From assembly GCF_019059575.1 (NCBI RefSeq), contig NW_024881536.1:434001-498000 (forward strand): DNA of 64,000 bases, written 5' to 3'. The notes under the pieces are model-generated. The model saw nothing but the letters and a program-made list of their open reading frames with translations. It ran no database searches and had not been told where the DNA came from. The stretch is from Amphibalanus amphitrite. Its lineage: Eukaryota > Arthropoda > Thecostraca > Balanomorpha > Balanidae. Both the position numbers and the translations under genes were made by a program. This document shows positions 29,933 through 41,854 of this stretch, piece by piece (the first letter of the stretch is position 1; every line of letters begins with the position of its first letter).

Positions 29933-32046
29933 CTCAGCGTCACGCCGTCCGACCCCGCCGGCCGCGCCGCCACGGACCTAATGGATGGCCATTAAGCGTT
30001 ACACATGCAGGGCACCCACCCGACGTGGGTGTCGGGGTAGGGGGAAAGGCCACAGCGCGGCCCGCCACTGCCTGCTTATCGCGTGATAGGTGATACATTT
30101 TACCCCACACAAGCTTCAGCCGCGCCATTGTTGATGACGAAGCTTTGGAGGTGATTTTTGGCCAAGCAGCTCCGCTCCTGGGATAAAAAGGCGCATCAAT
30201 CTTCGGTTCGGAAAGTATAGCGGCCGTTAATAACCGAGCGTGGGATGCTTCGCTATCGTAAATAAATGGCTCATCACTGGCAAAAAGGAGGATACGGCGG
30301 GTGAACGATGGCCATGTAAATGCGAGGCAATCGACAATCCCTTGACATTGCTGCGGAGACGACTTCAATGTCGGTTGCAAAACCGTTTCATTTAGTGCTA
30401 CCAGCATACACAATACACATACGTTCAAAGCTTCATCAGCTTTGGCTTTCCTTCCCACCAACACATCCGTATCCTCCGTCACGCTAGCTTTCCCGGGATG
30501 ACGGTCGCTCCCACGAGACAACCGGTGTGGTGAGGGCAAGTCTTCGTGTGGGCTACGCCCTCTTGAATGACCGTTTGAGCGGCAGGGCGGGCTCTGTCCC
30601 AACGGGACCCGTCCCACCTCCGGTCTCTGCCGCTACGGAGCGCCGTCGGTGATCTGCTCAGTCCAGTGTCTCCACCATAATCTATCATCAGTTGTAAAAT
30701 CGTAGTAGGCACTTGTGCAAATTGTAACGAAGAGTCTTTTTAGACCGACGGAGCCTGCTCTAACAGAATTTAGAACAAAACAAAATAAAATTAACATCTT
30801 GTATGATGTCACATATCTACTAATGGCTGAGGTCCGAAGCGGACGAGCGAGGCTGCCGAACTCACTTCTGCAGCTGATGTATTTGCCGAAAGAGTGCGCA
30901 CTGCGCACTGCGCGTAACTCTGCTGATTGGTACCGACTGGAGCTTGCGCGGCGCAGTGTATACGAAACCACCGCTCGATACGCGTTATGCGTTCCACCCG
31001 CGGCGGTGGCCGGTAAAGCCACCCTCCGGGTGTGGGCCGCGCGGAGCCTCCCTCTGGGTCGTCCGCCCCCGGCAAGCAGTCCTGAGCCGCTGATCTGCGG
31101 TGATGGGCCGCGTTGTTGGCCGCTGATCTGAGGCGCCGAGCGGCCCCGCGCCGCAGTGCCACCGCGTGTGAAGTGACCCGTGACGATGCGCTCGTCTCCC
31201 GGCACGATGAATCAGTCGCGGCTGCGCCCGCTGATTAATTGCGCCACGGTTCAGAGCGTCATCCAATTCCCGGCGAGCGGCTGCCGAATTATCAATGGCG
31301 GGCTCCGCCGGCTGATCGGAGACGGCCACGGGTAACTGGCTGAGAACAGCCGCTGCCTGGCTGTCGGCTCCTCGGCCGCCCAGCCAACGCAGGCCTACGT
31401 GGAGTGCTGACTGTATGAGGTGTATTTGGAACATTCGCCTGAACATGATACTGACGATAAGAATGTAAAAAATGGAGAGGAGCAGCGCTGCAGCATGCTG
31501 TCGGCTGTCGGCTGCGTGCGAAGTCTCGCCGCGGGGAGTCGATGGCACCTGTAACATTTAACACCCGTTTCGAAACACCGGCAGTAAGTCAGAGTCTATA
31601 GCTCCAGTCCAGCAGCGGTACATTACTGGAAAACATCTAACGCAGACATAACAAGCACCAAGTGGGCAGTATGGCTTAAAAAAAAAAATAACGAGAGGAT
31701 ACCTAATAGGTGCATGAGATTTGCGACTATAAAAATTATTTGCATTCGTTCCAGATAAAAACCGACTGACCATGTTTACACGACTTTCAGATAAAATTTG
31801 GATCTTGTTGCACTTGTCAACGAAGAACCTAATCTTGGTTACGCCAATGGAATAGTGTCCCGGCAGTTCAATCAGATAATTACACACATCAATTTGTAAG
31901 CATTTTTAATGAAATGAGAAATCGACTTCTAAGCTAGCATATTTTAGTTTGGTATTTTAGTCAGGAAATTACCTTCGCCTTCCTTGTGATTTGAAGATTT
32001 CACAAACGATGAACGGGACATAGGTATCGCGTCGTTCAACGTGAAT

Positions 32047-33242
32047 AGGGTATAGTGTGGGGTAATTTGAAGATATTTTTACGTCTTCTCCGTTGTACCA
32101 AATTCCAGCTCAACCCTGGATGATGAAAAACTGTTTCAGTAGCGCATATGTCACTTGCTTTTACCATGCAAGCCTCATTTTTGGACGAGCCGAGCATACA
32201 CACAGAAAAATATTAACTAACACACAAAAAATATTTACTAAATGTAGCAAAACACCCAACCCTCCTAACAGTGTTCTATTACCTTCTTCCTGGTGTTCAT
32301 TTAGAAGCGCGAGTAATTTAAGCGGGGAAGGGACTAAATTAACTTTCCTCAAGTGCTCAGATATGTACTGTGCAATTACACCGCTAACGGTGTCAATATT
32401 TTTCTGTGTGTACCTTCAATAGCATAGCATCACTTCTCCGCCAAGTCACGGTGTGTTCAAATTGCCCCACCGTGGGGTAATTTGAACATACTGCCTTTAC
32501 GTGCGAAAAAAAAAACGATAGTCTCGCCAGCACCGATGTTGTTTGACTCATAAACGAATAGGCAGAGCAATTCTAAACATACCTTCATTTGAAAAATCAA
32601 CACAAGAACAAAAATAACAGTTGAAGTGTATCAATATCTGCACGCTGCACACTGGTCAGTTGACAAAATTCGCCTCTTCAATTAACAGAACGTCTATCAT
32701 CTCCGTTCGATAAAAACTCTTCCAAAGTTTACTTCATCTGTTATAGTGGTGCCAATCGGAACCTAGACATTTGGAGTTCCGATTCTTTATAATGTCCAAT
32801 TCGGAATTGATTGCACAAAGGTATAGTAGTCTGGACAACATTGGACGATGGCCTGCCACACTTAAGCATTTTTATCAAGTAATCGTGCGTAGCATTGATT
32901 GGCGAATGGAAAGCTTGTTAAGCTTTCAATATAATGAACACTTTTCGGCTGGTAAAATGTCATGATAAGCAATATAAATGACGGTTTTTGAGTGTTGATA
33001 GCTGCATAATATTTGGACATATTTGGACAAATAGTTGACTTCAACATTTTTAGGACGGAAAAATCAACGAAAATGCCGGACATTAGAGGGATATTAGACA
33101 TAAATTTTCTAAAACTGGCATCACTTATCTGCTACTGCTTTGGGTCGAAAATATTGGCAAAAAAAAACTAGGAGCGTTGTTTTTTTCGGAGCTATCCCTG
33201 TCTTCATTGAAATTCTCACACTATGTTCAAATTACCCCACGC
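32047..33242 (+). mobile_element. Repeat X1 with GTGGGGTAATTTGAA termini
   Basis: The left end GGGTATAGTGTGGGGTAATT and right end TTCAAATTACCCCACGC are inverted. An inverted homologue, X2, lies at 43443-44406. A P-type MITE copy sits inside (32197-32412). No protein gene. Confidence 0.75.
32197..32412. mobile_element. P2: MITE with one arm mostly deleted
   Basis: Begins TACACACAG and ends CTGTGTGTA like P1 at 36070-36410, but most of the left arm is missing. X2 lacks it at the matching point (near 44250), which acts as an almost empty site. Confidence 0.75.
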
Positions 33243-33613
33243 TAAAAGTTAATTTGCCATTTTTAAAAACAGGGTTCAAAAGCAAATTTCTTGGATTGAG
33301 GGCACTGATTAAGTCATTGTGCAACAAAAGCCGTTGCGTATTAGGCGCTAGCAATGCAAGATTTTGCGCTGCAATGAAGTTGCAATGACGTGTTGTTAGG
33401 CGTTTATCCTTGCGAAATTGATTTTTTTACACTGTGCGTCAACATCTTCATTCCTTGAAACTTTAAACCCCGTTCAAATGATAGCCCTTTTAGTTACGAT
33501 AATTTATCTTATTGGTCTTATTGTCATGCCACTTATGGATTTTCCGTAATTTTGTGTTATTCACATCATGTTCAAATTGCCCCACATGTTCAAATTACCC
33601 CACCCTACCCTAT
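33221..33613 (+). repeat. Repeat Y1
   Basis: Begins TTCAAATTACCCCACGC and ends ATTACCCCACCCTACCC. Y2, downstream in inverse orientation, matches it. Y1 and Y2 form an inverted repeat with a 340-bp unique loop (33614-33954). Confidence 0.75.
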
Positions 33614-34092
33614 AGTAACACAATCCTGCTATATTGGAATGTCGCTCAAGGGCTCCGGATATGTCACATAGTCCGTAATTTAGCTGCGATTGGAACATCC
33701 TCAGTCTTCGCCGGTCGGTCTGCGCTGTCAAAGTTGACACCCAAACGCATGTTTTAAGTAAAAAAACGACAATGCATTCAAATACACAATTAAAAAACAG
33801 AGCTTTCGGTAACAAATACTTTGATCACGCGAAACTTTTAATACTAGGAGTGGGTTCATTCCTTTAGCGTCTGGTGCTGTTCGACTAGTAATAGGTAGTC
33901 CCTGAACTGTATCCCGTGCGATGAAGTCAATTTGCCTTTTGAAATATTTGAAAATAGGGTAGGGTGGGGTAATTTGAACATGTGGGGCAATTTGAACATA
34001 GTGTGAATAACACAAAATTACGGAAAATCCATAAGTCGCATGACAATAAGACCAATGAGAGAAATTATCGTAACTAAAAGGGCTATCATAAC

Positions 34093-34930
34093 CGAAGGTT
34101 TGTTGTCAATAGTTAAAACACTATTCTTTAGAATTGTGTTTTTCTATTGAAAAACAAATCTGAGTTCCCTGACAATTTGGCAAAAGCTGCCTGAGATCAG
34201 TACAACTTGATGCTCTTGAAAACGGCTGCTCCAAAAATTCTGATTTTTTCAGGATTTCTAGTGGGCCAGGTGATCTACGTTCTGGTATGGGTCTCCCCTC
34301 CGGGGACCATCTGGTGCACGTGCCACGTGACTTTGAAAATTCCCGTGTTAAGCCAATGGGCAAAATGAAAAAATGCGTTCCACGGCAGATTGCTCGAAAA
34401 CGATCCAAACGACCCCCCATTTTCTTCCATGCAGATCAACCACCATTCGGTGCACTACCCATGGGTATGTCGCAAAGTGGCCGGAAAAGTCTAGAACCAC
34501 GTGCCACGTGCCGTTGAAAATGACCCTGCACACCGGAAATTGGGACTTTTGGTCATTTCGGCGCACCCATGATGCATACTATGGCGTGGGTGACCAAACA
34601 ATGGGTCTCATCCGGTCGGCAACTGTTAAATGTGTCGTCCAGTGGGCCAAAGTGGTAGTTTCAAACTTTTGGGATCCACCATTCTGGGGATTCTTTTTGA
34701 CAATATACTTACGTTTCTTGGCGCAATTTTCATTCCACCCAGCCGGTCGTCAATGCGTTAGGTGACCCAAATGACGATTGACCTGAAGGAAGTTGGGGGC
34801 GAGGAACACGCACGTGCCATCCGTTTTTTAATCGGGCGCTTTCATCTAGGAGATTTTTGCAGACATCTTTTTGATTTGTGAAAATGACCAGCCTAGCGGT
34901 ATGCCAGTCGTTGATAAATTATTATCTTGC
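34093..34930. other. First part of the insert in Y2
   Basis: Unrecognised sequence with GTGCACGTGCCACGTGAC-like words near 34310-34330 and 34500. No gene supported. Confidence 0.4.
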
Positions 34931-35530
34931 TGCGGCCGGGCGCTTATTTGCGGTGTTTACGTTTGGCGGTTGGCGGGCGACTTTTAGTCGTTTTCGGTTA
35001 GCAGTTAGCGTCGGGCGGTGCGGGCGGTTTTTTTCGGCGTTTCGGCGTTTTTTTCTGTGTGGTTTGCGGCGGTCGGGCGATTTTTTTGCCGTTTGCGTTG
35101 GCTTTTCGGGCGTGCGTTTTACACGTTTTGCGGTGTTTACGTTTTGCGGCGGGCGGGCGTTTTGTGTTTTTTTGCGGTGTTTGTCTTTGGCGGCGGGCGG
35201 GCGGGCGGGCGATGCGGGCGGTTTTCTTTTTTTTTGCGTCGTTTGCGGTGTTAAAGTTGTTTGCGGTTGGCGGCCGCTTTTTCGTTTTTTTGCGGTGTTT
35301 TTTTTTTTTGTTTTTTGGCGGCGGGCGGGCGATTTTTAGGCGTTTTCGGTTGGCGGTTAGCGGGCGTGCGATGCGGGCGGTTTTGTTGTTTTGCGGCGTT
35401 TTTGCGTTTTTTTATTTGCGGTTTGCGGCGGGCGGGCGTTTGTTTATTTTTTGCGACCTTTGCGTTGGCGTTTCGGGCGTGCGTTTTGCGCGTTTTGCGG
35501 TGTTTGCGTTTTGCGGCGGGCGGGCGTTTT
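34931..35530 (+). repeat. Strongly strand-biased G/T-rich low-complexity repeat
   Basis: About 600 bp built from GCGGGCGGGCG, TTTGCGGTGTTT and TTTTTTTGCG words, with very few A on the plus strand. Long plus-strand frames (Phe/Cys/Arg/Gly-rich) are products of this composition. Confidence 0.85.
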
Positions 35531-36069
35531 TCACAATTCAAAGTTCAAACCTTCGGGCCACAGCGCTCCTCGAAAAGCGCTGCCCTCGAGTATGAACGGG
35601 GTTTAAAGATTCAGGGAATGAAAATGTTGACGCACAGTGTAAAAAATCAATTTCGCAAGGAAAAACGCCTAACAACACGTCATTGCAACTTCATTGCAGC
35701 GCAAAATCTTGCATTGCTAGCGCCTAATACGCAACGGCTTTTGTTGTATAATGACCTAATCAGTGCCTTCAATCCAACAAATTTGCTTTTGAACCCTGTT
35801 TTTTAAAATGGCAAAAAAACTTTTAGCGTGGGGTAATTTGAACTTACACACAAAAAATATTAACACCGAGCTGGTTTATTTTACACCAAAGTATTTCATG
35901 AATATTGTACAGAGACTACAATTACGCCGAATGCACTATTTAACGTCAGTGGTATTTTCAAAAGAATGATCGTACACTTCCATAACACATCCCTTCTTTT
36001 TTATCAAAGATAGAAATGAAGGTGGTTAGTTTCTCAAACACCGTTGAGGTACAAAAAGTATATCTAGAC

Positions 36070-36410
36070 TACACACAGCAAAATATTGACACCGTTTGCG
36101 GTGTAATTGCACAGTACATATCTGAGCACTTGAGGAAAGTTAATTTAGTCCCTTCCCCGCTTAAATTACTCGCGCTTCTAAATGAACACCAGGAAGAAGG
36201 TAATAGAACACTGTTAGGAGGGTTGGGTGTTTTACTACGTGTAGCAAAACACCCAACCCTCCTAACAGTGTTCTATTACCTTCTTCCTGGTGTTCATTTA
36301 GAAGCGCGAGTAATTTAAGCGGGGAAGGGACTAAATTAACTTTCCTCAAGTGCTCAGATATGTACTGTGCAATTACACCGCTAACGGTGTTAATATTTTT
36401 TCTGTGTGTA
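36070..36410. mobile_element. P1: 341-bp snapback MITE
   Basis: Near-perfect inverted arms of about 169 bp are joined by a two-base centre near 36238. Ends are TACACACAG / CTGTGTGTA. Only a few mismatches lie between the arms. Related copies P2 (32.2 kb) and P3 (43.2 kb) exist. A transcript would fold into a long hairpin. Confidence 0.9.
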
Positions 36411-36590
36411 TAAAAAGATGGGATCAGTTTATGTACACCGAAGAAGGTATTAAAACGACAGCAAAGCGGTACGTTTACACCTTGAGGCCTATAATTACCT
36501 TGTAAATACTTTTAAAAGACGCCCGTTACTTCTTAAAGGTGTAAAATATCCGTGGAGGTGTTCTCAAATTAGCTTACGGGGCTTCCTTTC

Positions 36591-36646
36591 GCGCATGCGC
36601 AAAAGGACGAATGCGCGTCCGCGTTCGCCGCCATTTTTTCTCAGTC
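36591..36646 (+). promoter_or_regulatory. TATA-less promoter: NRF1 and YY1-like sites plus initiator
   Basis: GCGCATGCGC (NRF1-type) is at 36591-36600, GCCGCCATTTT (YY1-type) at 36627-36637, and the arthropod initiator word TCAGTC at 36641-36646. The spacing and order suit a housekeeping-type promoter firing rightward. Confidence 0.6.
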
Positions 36647-37062
36647 TGGTCGGCTGAGGCGTGGAGCGCATTGGCAGTGCTCAGACCATGAAGAATCAGT
36701 GGTGTTTATCGAATTGTGCGGTACACAGGGGTGGAGAAATATGCCGAGTTGGGGTTGCACGGGCGCAGCAAATCCGCCGCCGCCCTGGCGGTGACCTTGA
36801 CCTCCGCTGTCTGGTGCGGCTCCAAAGCCAAGCCGGCGCAGCCGGCGTGGAATTGGGAAGACTCGTGCTACCCCAACTCGGCACATTTGTCCACCCCTGG
36901 CGGTACATATTGTGGAAATGAAGTGGAGAACAAAAGTGGAATGGTGGCTGCAGACTGCAGATACAGCAGTAACAGGATGACTGAGGCGGAAACGTGGAGG
37001 AGGCTAGACTGTTTCGAAGCGTCCGGTTGCGGGGGCTTTTCCTGCGTGCGCCTGTCGCGAAG
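36641..37062 (+). other. Probable first exon, ending at a strong splice donor
   Basis: The stretch from the initiator to AAG|GTAAGT at 37060-37068 looks like an exon 1. A hAT MITE occupies 36726-36899. The ATG at 36688 opens an 86-codon frame that depends on the MITE, so the exon is probably 5' untranslated or has been disrupted. The gene product is unknown and no second exon is identified. Confidence 0.45.
36726..36899. mobile_element. hAT-type MITE with perfect 8-bp target duplication
   Basis: 174 bp with inverted ends CAGGGGTGGAGAAATATG and CATTTGTCCACCCCTG. It is flanked by GCGGTACA at 36718-36725 and 36900-36907. A GC-rich spacer separates the arms. Confidence 0.92.
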
Positions 37063-38680
37063 GTAAGTAGCAACCCTACTCCGGACGGGCTCTGGAAGGT
37101 TCGGAATCGGGCGGGGGCCTTTTCGACCCCCTTCAGATCTCGAAAACCACTAATCGGAGTGACAAATGTTAAACGGCGTTTCGCGGCGGTGGCCGGCGGG
37201 TGGTCCACCGGCCGGCCGACCGGTGAGCGGCCACCGCCCGAGGCCGCCCACTGGTTACGTGACCGGGCGGTCGGGCGGACGGGGTGCGCCGCGCGGCGGC
37301 GAATTATAGAATGAGCGGGAGCGCGGAGTCGGACGAAAGTGGTCTGCGGCCGGCTCGCTGCGTTAGGGCCCTTGGTTTTCTGTTTAGGGACTGTCTATTT
37401 GCTTTCGCTAAATCTCATTCTCGTTATTGTACATATATCTTGGTCTAGGTTCTTGCTTTCTTTCCCGGTGAGCACACGCTACACTTGCATGACCTTAATA
37501 GGTCAACTTCAAAATTTGTCCTAAGAAGGTCACGCTGATCGCTGGATACCAATCAACGCGTCATAACCAGGCAAACAGTTTGGTACATTTACAAGTCTTT
37601 AGCACCATTCATATCGTGATTTATTAGCTAAAAACCGTTGATGACGTCACATGATCTCGGATGACCCTTCCCAGTACCCTTGTCAGTAAATGGCATCTGA
37701 GCCTCTCATTACAGATCAGATAATCTGTCATAATCCTGAAAGAATCGGATGGTTTTGACTCGTTTACTCAAAGCAGGACGCATTTCAATATTTTCACATG
37801 GACTTGTAATGTAAAGATCACGACTCTGACCTTACCTCATGTCACAGATATGCAATTTCTTATATATACAAATTACACATACTGGTACTGTGATGATGAC
37901 CTGAAAAGGGGAAATCGCTCCGTGAAAAACTCTAGCTCTGACGTGATTGCAAACCTTTCTGAGGTGGGAAAAAAAAACCCTCTGGTGACCTGACCTGACC
38001 TGAAACGGCATTTTTTGCTGAAATTTGCGTAATGAATATTTAGGAAAAGTCACCAAGTATGAGCTGAATACCCACGCCCGGAATAGGCTTAATGCCTGTC
38101 AAGACCGTGTTTTATTTTCGGAGGGTATGAAAGTAAATTGCGAATCAAGTATCGAATAACCGATCAAAGTACCTAAATAGGCATTACCTACATGAAGGAT
38201 CGTTAAATGAGCGCGGGTCTTCTGGCTTGTTTCAGAGTCAGCCAAAGATGTGGGACAGCTTCGTGAACTTATGGGCTGTTGTGATCACGGCCAGCCAAAC
38301 AGTGGCGAACTCGAACGAGACGGCGTCGAAGTGCAGATTGATGCAGATTGCAGGGCAATAATCCCATAAGGGACAATAATACGAACGCACTTGGTTAGAG
38401 TTTTTTTTTTTTTTGCTGTCGAAAAAGCAAACCTGAATTTTCTGAAAACTTTCAAAAGATGTGCCGCACTTCTTAAAGGCCTTTGTCATGATAACAAAAT
38501 TGTTGTTAACGGTAGCACCATGGTGATTTCCTGTTTCGCATAGGTTGACTACACCAGTACCGCAGTGCTATGCGTCATTGCTATGACGCGTCATTGCTAT
38601 GACGCAAAGATGTGCCGCAGTGCTATGAGTCATTATGCGTAGGAAATTACTGTGGGATTATAGCGAGTTAGGGGATTACG
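37063..38680. other. Unassigned interval (possible intron)
   Basis: Starts GC-rich to about 37300, then AT-rich. A few TGACCT words near 37985-38000. A short GTCATTGCTATGACGC tandem is at about 38570-38625. No gene seen. Confidence 0.4.
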
Positions 38681-40187
38681 GGTGGGACTAAATGCTTACT
38701 TCGAAATCTAAGCTACGTTGCGGCATTGGCGGTTATGTGCGGCGTGTATGCCGCATTATTAGTAAGAGGCGACCACTAAATTAAAGACTCAAACGCTCCG
38801 ACCGGTTCTCAATGAATAACACTGCATACCAAAAATGCCAACCGCTCTCGTCATAAGATATTCAGCTTTAAATAACTAGGTTATCTACATCATCATTTTG
38901 AACCAAATTAATACTTTCAACTTAACTCACTCATTCCTTCCTTTGTTGTCTCCAAACAGTCGTTCGATTGTCTGGAAATCGTATGCTAAATCCCGTACCT
39001 GTATGCGACTGGTGCATATAAAGGCCGATAAAAGAATTTGAATAGGCTCTGGCATGCGATTTCCTGGCTACCCAAAAAAGTCTGTTTCAGTCTTGCTATC
39101 AAAACATGACCTCGCCCGCACAGGGGGGGGGTTGATGCAACCCCCCTAAGGTTTTTCGCGAATAACTCGCTTAAAAAGCGGCTGATCGCGACGAAACTTT
39201 CAGTACCCTCGCATTGATCAATTTAACACCCATCCTGAAAATTTCATGACCCTGACCCAAATGACCTTTGACCTGTGACCTACTTTTCGAGACCATGTTT
39301 GGCCGGAACCGCGATTCAGCGTATGTCGGCTCGCATTAGCAGCGCGTTTGCAGTCTTTTCGTGGTTTCAAGCGTTCAAACATGTGATATGATGTTGCCCC
39401 CATGCATTAGGGTGGGTGTCAAGGTCACCTGAAGGTCAGGTCAGGTCATTGACCTTTGGTGACCTCGGTTCACTTTTTCGAGTTTGACATGTTTCTAGGT
39501 CAGTTTTTTCGAGCTGAATTCGAATTAAGCAACCACATGAACGTTTACAAAGTAGTTTTGGTGCCTTCGTAACATGTTACGAGGCTGTCAGAGGCGGTTG
39601 ACACCTACTACAAATACCTGGCAGGACCTCTACTGGTTGACCTGACCTGACCTAACCCGACCTGGCCTAAATGAATGAAGACATCATCTGTGATCAAAAC
39701 TAGCATGATATTCGTGATCAGCACCCCGAAAAACCCCATAGCAGCCACACTACGACGTTCTAACAGGTCCCAATTTTCCCGCCTTTTGGGTCATTGACCT
39801 GACCTGGAAGGTCAACCGATAACCTAGGACCTTAAAATTGGGTATCATCGGCTTTCTCTCGTCACGGGCAACACGCTCGTTTTTTCCGCGAAGCTCTAGC
39901 TTGATCAGGAGCGAAACGGCAAGGGGTTATTCCTTATACGTTCGCGGCTGAGTATTAATTTGGTTCAAAACAATGATGTAGATAAGTTAGTTATTTAAAT
40001 CTAAATATCCTATGACGAGAGCGATGGACATTTTTGGTATGCAGTGTTATCCATTGAAAACAGGTCGAAGCTATTGAATTTTTAATTTAGTGGTCGCCGC
40101 TTACTAATCATGCGGCATACACGCCGCACATAACCGCCAATGCCGCAACGCAGCTTAGATTTCGAAGTAAGCATTTAGTCTCACCCG
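38681..40187. mobile_element. Foldback element with F2 in its loop
   Basis: Arms 38681-38914 and 39951-40187 are inverted, with several indels. They start GGTGGGACTAAATGC and its partner GCATTTAGTCTCACC. The loop holds element F2. Confidence 0.78.
39109..39950. mobile_element. TTAA-type element F2
   Basis: Left end CCTCGCCCGCAC with GGGGGGTTGATGCAACCCCCC hairpin; right end truncated. The interior is about 85% like F1 by eye. AGGTCA/TGACCT words are dense at 39430-39460 and 39635-39665. Confidence 0.72.
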
Positions 40188-40653
40188 GGGATTACTGAGT
40201 CAGTAGAATTTGATTTGATTATGTATCGGGTGTTGGATGTTTCCACTTCATTGAATGTGTTTCACGCGTTGCTGCTGCCTAAGTTTTTGGTGTACCCTTT
40301 GTTTAACATTCGAATACATGCATGTTCTGGGCCACTTGTCCTACGTTTTGTTCCAAATCCTACAATAGGTGACAAATTGTTTTGTGTTTATTAGCGGATG
40401 TCTTATTTGGCGAAATAATCAAACCTTGAGGTTGTGCATCGTCATCGCGAGATGCGAAAGTGGTAACTTAGCCGTAAATGGTGATTTTCGGTTTCGTTAT
40501 ACTTGGTTTACGACACCAGTGTTTGAAACATGCGAATAAACATGTTTTGTATTCGTTGAGGCACTTTGTTTGGACATTTGCAGGAATCTACGAATGTTAT
40601 GTACCCTGAAATATTAAGATTAGTCAACGGTATTATTATAATATGCATGTGTT
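40188..40653. other. Unassigned AT-rich interval
   Basis: No gene or repeat recognised. Confidence 0.35.
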
Positions 40654-40657
40654 TTAA

Positions 40658-41831
40658 CCCGCGCCCCGTTGGGCTCTGCCGAGCAACGCGCCCCGTTGGG
40701 GGGGGGGGGCATTTTGGCCCCCCCCTAAGATCTCGAGAACCACGCAACGTAGCGACAAGCGGCAAACGGTGTTGGATAGCCCTATCAGGGAACTACCTTG
40801 TGACCCAATTTTATTGACCTAGGTCAAACCGATGACGTCACAGGTCAGGTCAAAGGTCCAATTTTCACCGCTTACAGGCATTTCAAGAAATGCGTTGTAA
40901 AATCGAGTAAAATGCATTTCATTGAAAATCATCGATGAGGAAATGTTCTTCAAACACATATTTTGCTAGTTGAGGTCACTGATACCAGGTCAGGTCACAG
41001 AGGTCAGGTCACTGGGGGGTCACAATATGAAAGTGTCCTGTGATACATGTTTTATGGTCCATTTTACATGACAAATGCGATTATGTGGGTCAGGCAGCCT
41101 TTGGGGCCAGCTTAGGTCACGTTTTGGTCAAGGTCAGGTCAAGGTCAGGTCAAGGTCAGGTCAAATTAGGTCAAATTTCAAAGTTGATATTTTTGCATAA
41201 AATGGGTATCAAATCGATGCAGCTCGTCACGGGGAGTTCAATGGTGGTCTTTGTTTTGCCGTACGAGGTCTAGAATCGCTAAAAATTGAGTTCAAAAATT
41301 TGACGTCATCATTTTTGAACAGTTTTTTCGCTATAACTTGGCCAAAAAACGAGATATCGATCTGAAATTTGGTATGTATATAGAAGAGCGCAGGGACTAT
41401 GACATATATTCCGGGTTTTTCGAAATTCGGAAATATTTTGGAATTTTTTTTTAGTTTTTCTAAAAAAATCAATTTTTTGAAATGTTTTGGGTCAAAAACC
41501 CAAAATTTTGAAAATCCGAGATAGCAGTTTTGTAGCGCCGCTTTTTGTCTATTAGACCATATAAAGAACTTTGAAATTGCTTGATAACTGTAGATTTGGT
41601 GAGCGTTTCAAGATTGCATGTTTTTTGCTCATTTTTGCTCGAACATGACCTCAGTTTGACCTCAATAACTCCTGACCTAAGGTGACCTAAGACTTAAAAT
41701 TTGGTGTGAAGGTGTCAAATTGATGCCCGGAAAGGTACTGAAAATTTGGTTGCGCTGCGCGCCGCCGTTTTCTTGCTATTCAGGAAAAACCACAGGGGGG
41801 GCCAAAATGGCCCCCCCCAACGGGGCGAGGG
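40658..41831 (+). mobile_element. TTAA-flanked element C2
   Basis: 1,174 bp between TTAA copies at 40654-40657 and 41832-41835. Same ends and duplicated left motif as C1, and closely similar throughout. Direct AGGTCA repeats are at 41125-41170. Only 23 bp separate it from G2. Confidence 0.86.
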
Positions 41832-41854
41832 TTAATACCTATAATGTTGTTTAT

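Larger units (their letters stand above)
28805..32046. other. GC-rich interval downstream of the membrane protein gene
   Basis: The first 840 bp are probably 3' untranslated. Several GC-rich patches (29220-29480, 29840-30000, 30500-30650, 30930-31400) resemble first exons or CpG islands. No frame has a convincing domain, start and splice pattern. Frames of about 225 and 190 aa on the minus strand are not supported. From 31560 the sequence turns AT-rich. Confidence 0.35.
33955..35853 (-). repeat. Repeat Y2, inverted copy split by a 1.5-kb insert
   Basis: 33955-34092 and 35595-35853 together match the reverse complement of Y1. The intervening 34093-35594 is an insertion with no clear ends. Confidence 0.75.

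Noticed and set aside
29940-30617. 225-aa minus-strand frame
   Set aside because: No signal, domain, splice context or repeat of a known family. Codon use is not like that of the two host genes.
30633-31557. Two overlapping 190-aa minus-strand frames
   Set aside because: GC-rich patch without domains; the frames overlap each other and a plus-strand frame.
34878-35806. Several overlapping frames of 150-181 aa
   Set aside because: Low-complexity G/T-rich DNA read in all three frames; no domain.
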